NCBI RefSeq assembly: GCF_030272615.1
Contig: NC_081408.1
Span: forward strand, 609,744,173 to 609,808,172
Length of the DNA: 64,000 nt
Direction of reading: 5' to 3'
Origin: Cryptomeria japonica
Taxonomy: Eukaryota > Streptophyta > Pinopsida > Cupressales > Cupressaceae
This document shows, piece by piece, positions 57,821-64,000 of the stretch. The position numbers and the translations under genes are program-made. The notes below the pieces were generated by a model. It was not told the DNA's origin and searched no databases. It saw only the letters and a list, made by a program, of their open reading frames with translations. Every line of letters begins with the position of its first letter. The stretch's first letter is position 1.

Positions 57821-59623
57821 TGTAGACACTAAAAAACTGCATCACCTGTGTTCTTTATTTTTAGCCTAATTGTGTGTATGATCTTCATTATTCACATGAT
57901 CCTGCTCTTTTTCCTCTTTTCCATTTTGTATCTAAATTGTTCCCTTGTCTTCCCATTATGGGTTTGGGGTTGCGTTTTACCCTTAACTTAATCGACCTTG
58001 CATCAGAATTTTCTCTTGTCGCTTTTATAGTGACATTTCACCTAATTGCATCTCGGTTAGGTTTTTTTGCTCCTAATTTGGTCTTCCCGCTTTACCTTTT
58101 CCATTTTCTATCTACATCTTTCCGTTGTCTTCCCGCTTCAGGTGCTAAGGTTGCATTTTGACCTCTCCTTCAGCCCCCTTATGTTGGATTCTTCCCCTCT
58201 CATTTTGCTGATGTCAATTTTCAACCAAAATCCTTGTCATAATTTTAGGTTTTCTTGCTTGCGTTTTAGGGTTCTATCATTTCCTTATTTTATTTTTAGT
58301 TTCATTGGATCCCCTTTCCTATCTATCCCTATGTTGAGGTTGCATTTTTTCGTCTTCTTCAGTTCCATGGCGTCGCATTCGTCCCTTCTCCACTCATTGA
58401 CCCAGTTTAACCATTATTGATCGGTTTTGTCTGGTTTACCCTAATTTTCCAATCTTCATTCAAATCTTCTCATCTCCTATCCAAGCATTCTCCTTCTTTC
58501 CATTTTCACTTATTTTGACCTAAATTGACTTAATTTGACCCATTTAAGGTCTTCCAGTTACATTAGTTTGACTAACCTGCCCTCTTAGGTTTAATTAATT
58601 AAACTTCCCTTTTTACTAATTATTCTTCTTTAATCTTTCATCAAGCCCCTTTCTCTTTTAATATTAATTAAATAGTATTATATTATTTAATTAATTTTTA
58701 TTTATCACCATTAAGTAAATAATTTTAATTAATTAATTAAAGGTTCACTTCTAACCTATAGTTGAATAATTTATTTAAATTATTCAATTATCTATTTGTA
58801 TCTTTGAAATTAAATAAATATCTTTATTTATTTAATTTCCTAATTATCTTCTCATATGAGGATGATATCTTCTTTTTTCAATTTTTAATTGAAAATATCC
58901 TCTTGATTTTCGAAAATGGCAACATTATCTCAAGATTCCTCTTTGATTTCTAAAAGTTATGATTTTTGGAAATATATCATTATTTTTTAATTTTATATTT
59001 GAAAATGAGGTATGCATCCCCAAAAATCTACTTTTTGTTGTTTCATCACATTTTCCTTCATCTCCTTCAACCTTCCTCGAATGGAAGCTCTGTCATGTGC
59101 TCAATCTGGTTCGTCCACTTGATCAAAAATATTTTCGATCCCGCTCATGCGTCAAGTCCTCGATTTTCTATAAATTGGAGCTCCTCTTTCAATCATATTA
59201 TCTAACTTTCATGCATTTTTATTTTGTCTATTTTTTGAGTAATCACCCAGCTTAGATAATGTTATTCTATCCAGTTAACCATTAGTAGTTAGCAATCAAC
59301 AATCATTTTAATCACGTATTCCTAGTAAATATCAAACATCATCCAATTTCTTTCATCTTTTTCATGCACATTCCATAATGAGAGTGACATATCATCATTA
59401 GAGATAAAATGAAGAGCAAAGAAGTTTAATTGAAGGAGCACAACGGATGGTTTGCATTTATTTTGTGTTTTGTTTCAGTTATTTTGCTGGTAGGATTATG
59501 AAAGTTAGGATACAATTCTAGCTTCGTGATTAGCTTAGATAAGTTGTATGTTTTTTCGTTTTCAAATTGTTCAATGCCCTTTTTCCTCATATATAGTATT
59601 TATTTCCAAGAATTATCATAACA
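57821..59623 (+). repeat. candidate lone or truncated LTR
   Basis: It begins TGTAGACACTAAAAAACTG, close to the start of the gypsy LTR (TGTAGACACCC), and ends ...TATCATAACA. Two bases later the sequence TGGTATC (59626-59632) resembles the start of an initiator tRNA-Met primer site, but the match is lost after seven bases. An inverted repeat, AAATTAAATAAAT / ATTTATTTAATTT (about 58808-58840), resembles those in the gypsy LTR. Part of the U3-like region is internally duplicated (about 57905-57985 and 58085-58165). No second LTR was found in the window. Confidence 0.45.
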
Positions 59624-59812
59624 AGTGGTATCTTGAATCTATCAGTTCAACCAATAGTTTTGTCTCTATCATAACTTATATACCATTTAGAGTTTGGACT
59701 TTATTTTCTTGGTTTTTAAGGTATACATTAGATAAATTCTCAAATATATCATACTTTGATAGTAATTATTTAAAATTTATTGATATTTTTCTCCATAGGA
59801 CACAAAAAAATT

Positions 59813-59980
59813 GAATATAAAAAAAATTATATTTCTGGAAAACTTCTCACAAATTTGGTGGGAATAGTCCTTTGTAATTTACTGTTAGATAAAAAAATTA
59901 TATTTTTGGAAAACTTCTCACAAATTTGGTGGGAATAATCCTTTGTAATTTACTATTACATAAAAAAATTATATTCCCTA
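59813..59980 (+). repeat. 72 bp tandem repeat, two full copies and a partial
   Basis: The unit containing CTTCTCACAAATTTGGTGGG and CCTTTGTAATTTACT occurs at about 59814-59885 and 59887-59958, followed by a partial start. Confidence 0.85.
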
Positions 59981-60819
59981 ATTTGGTGGTCAAATTCTGG
60001 TCAAAATATGAACATTGAATACATTTTAAAATAAAAAGATGCTTACATTGTACACCACTCCTATAGAATGTATTACCTACACTTCAATAATATAGTTTAT
60101 CCACTATTTGATAAGTTGTATCCAAGAATTACAACTCAACTTAGCCTAAGTACAGATCACCTAAGCTGCCACCAACTCACTTCTGAATTGTTAACAATCC
60201 TCACTTGGTTGATCCATTACCTCATATTACCCCCCTCTCATTCGTTGACCACCTAAGCACCACCAAAGTACTAATTTAAACAGTGGCTCAACTGGTCTAC
60301 CACGCACATGGCACTATTCCACCATGAACTACGTTCACTCTCAATACTCTTTTAAAATTTGAAGAAACTTGGGAAGCCCATTCTTAGTCATATAAAGCCC
60401 ATTTTTTGAGATTTTTAATATATGGGTAGTGTTTTACATTATTCATAGTGATGTAAGTGGTTTCTTGGATTTATGCTCTTCATTTATATGATTTTATTTT
60501 TCTCAAATACTTTATGTCTCTCACATATTTTGAAAATTCAATCACTTCTAAATTCTATAGAAAAGCTCCATTTGGGTCCTTTTCTTAAAGTTGCTATTTT
60601 TTTTAGCTCTACACAATAGTATAATTTTTTGAGTTGTTATCTTATAACAACATAGTAATTTTGGTCTCCCCCAACACCGGTTGGTTAAAATAAAACTTTG
60701 ACAAGTTGCCTAAAGAAAACTCAAGTCGAGCAAGTTTGGGTAGGGTCATTGAAGATCCAATTGACAAGATGGTGGTGCTTTTGTGGTTAACCTAGGCATT
60801 TGAATGTCTTACTTTTTGG
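59981..60819. other. intergenic stretch, nothing recognised
   Basis: No domain, RNA gene or repeat identified. Confidence 0.4.
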
Positions 60820-61110
60820 AGGTGTTGGTGGCATATTATGGGATAACTATTAGTAAGGATAGAATTTACCAAAAAATCATTATAGAACATGACTCTAAAA
60901 ATGTCATCATTATGTTTCAAGGAAAAGCCATGCCATGATGGAGTACTAGGGATATCATCACCAATTACCAAAGTGTCATATCTACTTTTGGACATTTCAA
61001 GTTAAAACGCACAATTAGAGAGGGGAATAAGACTATGGACAGGGTAGCAAACCTTGGCCCCTTCTCTAATAAGCTCAAAAATTGGGTAGCCCAACATGAG
61101 TTGCCATTTG
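60820..61110 (+). pseudogene. LINE-type RNase H fragment upstream of the gag-like ORF
   Basis: One frame holds YYGITISKDRIYQKIIIEHD then SKNVI (with a catalytic Asp in the HDS word), TRDIITNYQSVISTFGHFKL and REGNKTMDRVANLG, the successive blocks of the LINE RNase H domain. One TGA interrupts it, where CGA would give Arg. It lies about 225 bp before the gag-like ATG at 61337 on the same strand. Confidence 0.75.
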
Positions 61111-61185
61111 ATATCCATGCCATAATACAAGTAGACAATAATGCCAATGATGTGCAAAGATCTAAAGATCACCTTTTTATTAATC

Positions 61186-63335
61186 ATCAAGGTTGTTTTA
61201 TACTTCAATAATTTATTGTTGTGGATTTTTTCTTTAAATTGGGTGAAAGCAATATATCTCTCAAAACCACCATTTTTCAAATTTACCCCAATGCTAGTAT
61301 TTGAAATCTTTACTGTCCACTGTAATTGGTTTTCCTATGAAAGGCTTAATCATGGGTTGTAATCTCATTCAGACTAAGCTAGACAATTTTGAAAAATACA
61401 AGTAGAATGAAGCTCTATGGAAGAAGGTGAGAGAGGTAATCTAGTGTCGTCCATTGTGGGCATGAAGGGTTTTAACCCTACCCTCTTAGAATAATTTTTC
61501 TAGTTCTAGAATGAGGGTGAAGTCAAATTTGGTGGTGTGCTTTTTATAGTTTCCATGGAGTCCATTGCAGGCGTGACTGGTCTTATTGTTGAAGGAATGA
61601 CCTTCCCTAAGAAACCAAAGGGGATCTACAAAGATAATATTGTGAGGTTCCTTAAACTGGGTGAGAAGGTGGCTCATCTTCAAAGCACTTTAAATAGAGA
61701 AGATTTTCCTAGTGCCTAGAAGGAGGTTGCTCTTCTTCTTGCGAAGTACATTACTCTAGATGGAATACTTAAGAAATTTCACTCTCATCTCTTTCTAATG
61801 CTTAACCACCTCAGGTATGGAGTGAATATGAGCTTTCCCTTCTAGATTTTCACATCTATTTCTCAGCTAGTTGAGGTTTCAAAACCAAAAAATGTTTTCT
61901 ACCATCACTAGGCGCTTAATTTGAGGTTGTATAATTTTCATTTGGACTTGACCCCCACTAGTGGACTATCAACAAACCCTAGTCCTCCCAATAAACCCAC
62001 CTGTTTATTGAAATATCTAAAAAACCTTGTTTATGAAGGTGCCCCTAGCACTGTCGCCAAGCACAAACAAAATCCTATTTGTGTTAACCCCAAAAGATCT
62101 ACTAAAAACAAGAACTTTATGACCTCGACCCCAAATTTTTTTGTATAAAAATAATCAAATGAAGATGCTCCTGCTTCTAAGGACACTGCATACTCTTGGT
62201 CCACAGAGTCTGATTTCAAATTGAGCAACTCTAAGAAGAATTATGCCACCCCTATTACTACCTTGTTGGTGCTCCCCTCCCCCATCCCATATCAATTCCC
62301 TGTAGAAATGTGAATTTATTGTACTCATAAAAAAGGTGAATGAGCTATGTGATGGGTATAGTAGGTAGGAAGCCATTATCCATTGGCACCTCGAGCAATT
62401 CAATGTGGGAAAGAAAATATCAACAAGTTAAAGGCACTTGTTGAGGTAGACATGAGAGCCTCTAGCTAGGTGATAGATGAAAAAGATAAAAGGGTCTATC
62501 TGGTAGCCAATAATTTTTTGAATAGACTTGAGAAGTGGGAAGAATTGGAAGAGGAAATAATGGAGCATAGTGTGAAGGTGGATCAAAAGTATGATAGGAG
62601 AGAGACAACTAGAGTCATTGAGGAGATTCGGGGTAACTAGATGACCTTGAAAAGGAAGTTGGATGAGATGATGAGGCTTAACAAGGAAATGGCTAAGAGA
62701 TGTTTGTCTCTCTCTAGGCTATTTAGGAGGAACTATATAGAAGGTGTGAAAAGAAAAGGTGCCTCAATAATCTTTCTTTCATTTATGTGACAGAGAAGAC
62801 TAATTCTAGGGTAGAGGCTACTCCAAAGTCCCTTGTTGTGTCCTTGGGGAAGGATTCAAACAAAAGACTATTATTCTCAGAGAAGGTGAAAATGTTGAGC
62901 CAAGATTGGTAAAGTGAAAAAACCCCCACCAAGTAGACCATTAGTTCATGTCTTCGGTTGGTGGTTTGGGCTCTTCTTTTTTGGCTTCTATCTATCTATT
63001 TCTAGTCTACTTTTTTGTTCTATTTAACACTTGGTAATCAACTATTTTTTGTTCCTTTTAAATAGGTGGTTATTTGATTGAGTCCTCTCACTCATCATGA
63101 GACTTGTGCTTGTAAATAAGAGATAATAAATTACTATATTATGCAATATATATTTCCCTATGACTATTAACATAATCATGTATGATTTACCAATAATGAC
63201 GTCTAATCTATATACAAATATGCCTCACTACATATAAGTATATTATCCATCAACCTAAGTATATTTAGTGTCCTTTAATGGCTTTGACCCTTATACAATA
63301 GATATATTGAGACCTTGATTCTTCATTTCGAAGTG
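61186..63335 (+). repeat. duplicated gag-like unit, paired with 28636-30785
   Basis: Leader, coding region and tail match the first unit throughout. Unlike that copy, this one keeps the upstream RNase H fragment. Confidence 0.85.
61337..62911 (+). pseudogene. gag-like protein of the unnamed family, third copy
   Basis: The frame starts at ATG 61337 (MKGLIMGCNLIQ). It carries EGMTFPKKPKGIYKDNIVRF, HLFLMLNHLRYGVNMSFPF and LNLRLYNFHLDLTP, and ends with a charged helical part (NRLEKWEELEEEIMEHSVKV). Stops and frame changes occur. Some stops are shared with the 28789 copy (for example after KYK and after DFPS/DFPN), others are private (TAG in RGN-stop-MTLKRK, where the other copy has Gln). The shared stops show that the family was already damaged, or recoded, before these copies separated. 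Confidence 0.6.
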
Positions 63336-63890
63336 TTGAAGAAGCCTTTCTACGAAGGCTCTGCAACTATGAAAAGCATATATATCATTCTTTCCATTTA
63401 GCCTATCCACAAGTATGCTCAAGCTGATTTAGGGGCAATATAAGAAAAGCTGAGAGTGGTATTAAACAAATGGTTTCTTTGTCCCAATTTAAGCGGAAGT
63501 TTCGCTCCTTGTTCAAGCTCTTCTGCGGTAAAAGGAAAAGGGTGCTAACGTATCTACCCAATGCGTTACGTCAATGACAAGGCATAAAGAAAATTTGCAG
63601 AAGAATAAAGAATCTTTTTTATTTTCTGTGGTCATTCTTTTCATTCAGCGTATTCAAAAGGATGGGCAATGTGAAAAGGAGCTTCTTTGCCCCACTTGGT
63701 TTCTTTGCCCCACACATATTACATACTTTTTAAAAGTAAAGTCTTCCTTCGAAGCAGAAAATGGGTAAAGTTATTTAATGGCTCGGGTGAATGACAAGGC
63801 ATAAAGGTACAATAATTGATAGAAGAGTATGGGGTGATTTATAATTTATACAGACAATAATTTTTCTTGTCGTATTACCAATGTGTTATA
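63336..63890 (-). pseudogene. relic of a third ankyrin gene: 5' end of exon 1 and upstream region
   Basis: The start ATG (63397) with CATTCTTTCCATTTA and the upstream words CTATCCACAAGTATG, GGTAAAAGGAAAAGGGTGCT and TTATTTAATGGC match the 5' regions at 18404-19150 and 49698-50400. Downstream on the minus strand only a few exon 1 words remain (near 63340-63375), and then the gag-like unit begins. The rest of the gene is deleted. Confidence 0.75.
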
Positions 63891-64000
63891 AGAGTATGTA
63901 TTTTCCTTGGTCAAACTTAACTAACGTGAATAGATTATTGAAAATAGTAAATTCAATCATACATATGCCTCTACAAATAACTTTTAAGAACCTAATTACT
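63891..64000. other. end of window, nothing recognised
   Basis: Short AT-rich tail. Confidence 0.4.

Overview
The window looks like nuclear DNA of a seed plant with a large, transposon-rich genome. It is AT-rich, has one clearly intact host gene in 64 kb, contains introns with plant-type splice sites, and is packed with decayed Ty1/copia, Ty3/gypsy and LINE elements. A gymnosperm (conifer-like) source fits this style, but the sequence alone does not prove it.

The backbone is a repeated block holding an ankyrin/PGG membrane-protein gene on the minus strand. Block A (about 3326-3433 plus 11058-19490) carries a broken gene (16668-18403). Block B (43791-50695) carries an intact three-exon gene (47966-49697). 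Relics of the same block lie at 2425-3120 (3' flank only) and 63340-63890 (5' end and upstream only). Block A has a Ty1/copia element (3434-11057) that block B lacks. Block B starts at the edge of a Ty3/gypsy element (30802-43790) that block A lacks. Each block therefore preserves the empty site of the other's insertion. Block A also has a private 1.6 kb tandem duplication (11712-14943).

The most unusual object is the 12,989 bp Ty3/gypsy element at 30802-43790. It has two 793 bp LTRs, an ATATG target-site duplication, a primer-binding site and a polypurine tract. On the minus strand it keeps gag and protease, then jumps in frame to the integrase C-terminus, so the reverse transcriptase, most of RNase H and the integrase core are gone. 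On the plus strand, converging on gag-pro, it carries a plant mobile domain (PMD) gene with its own TATA box, a short first exon and a 959 bp intron. The leader of gag and the intron of the PMD gene share arrays of the same GCGTCTGTGT-like core, in the same orientation relative to each gene. Nearly all coding damage in this element is C-to-T type stops (CAG to TAG, CGA to TGA) in otherwise unbroken frames.

Elsewhere: a degenerate gag-like frame (3-1523); a 1.1 kb purine-rich microsatellite tract (19840-20985); an intron-retaining fragment of the CCR4-NOT scaffold NOT1 (22693-23777); three copies of an unnamed gag-like family (28789-30322, 55328-56816, 61337-62911), two of them preceded by a LINE-type RNase H tail; two LINE fragments facing each other (50700-53540 plus, 53540-54600 minus); and a candidate lone LTR (57821-59623).
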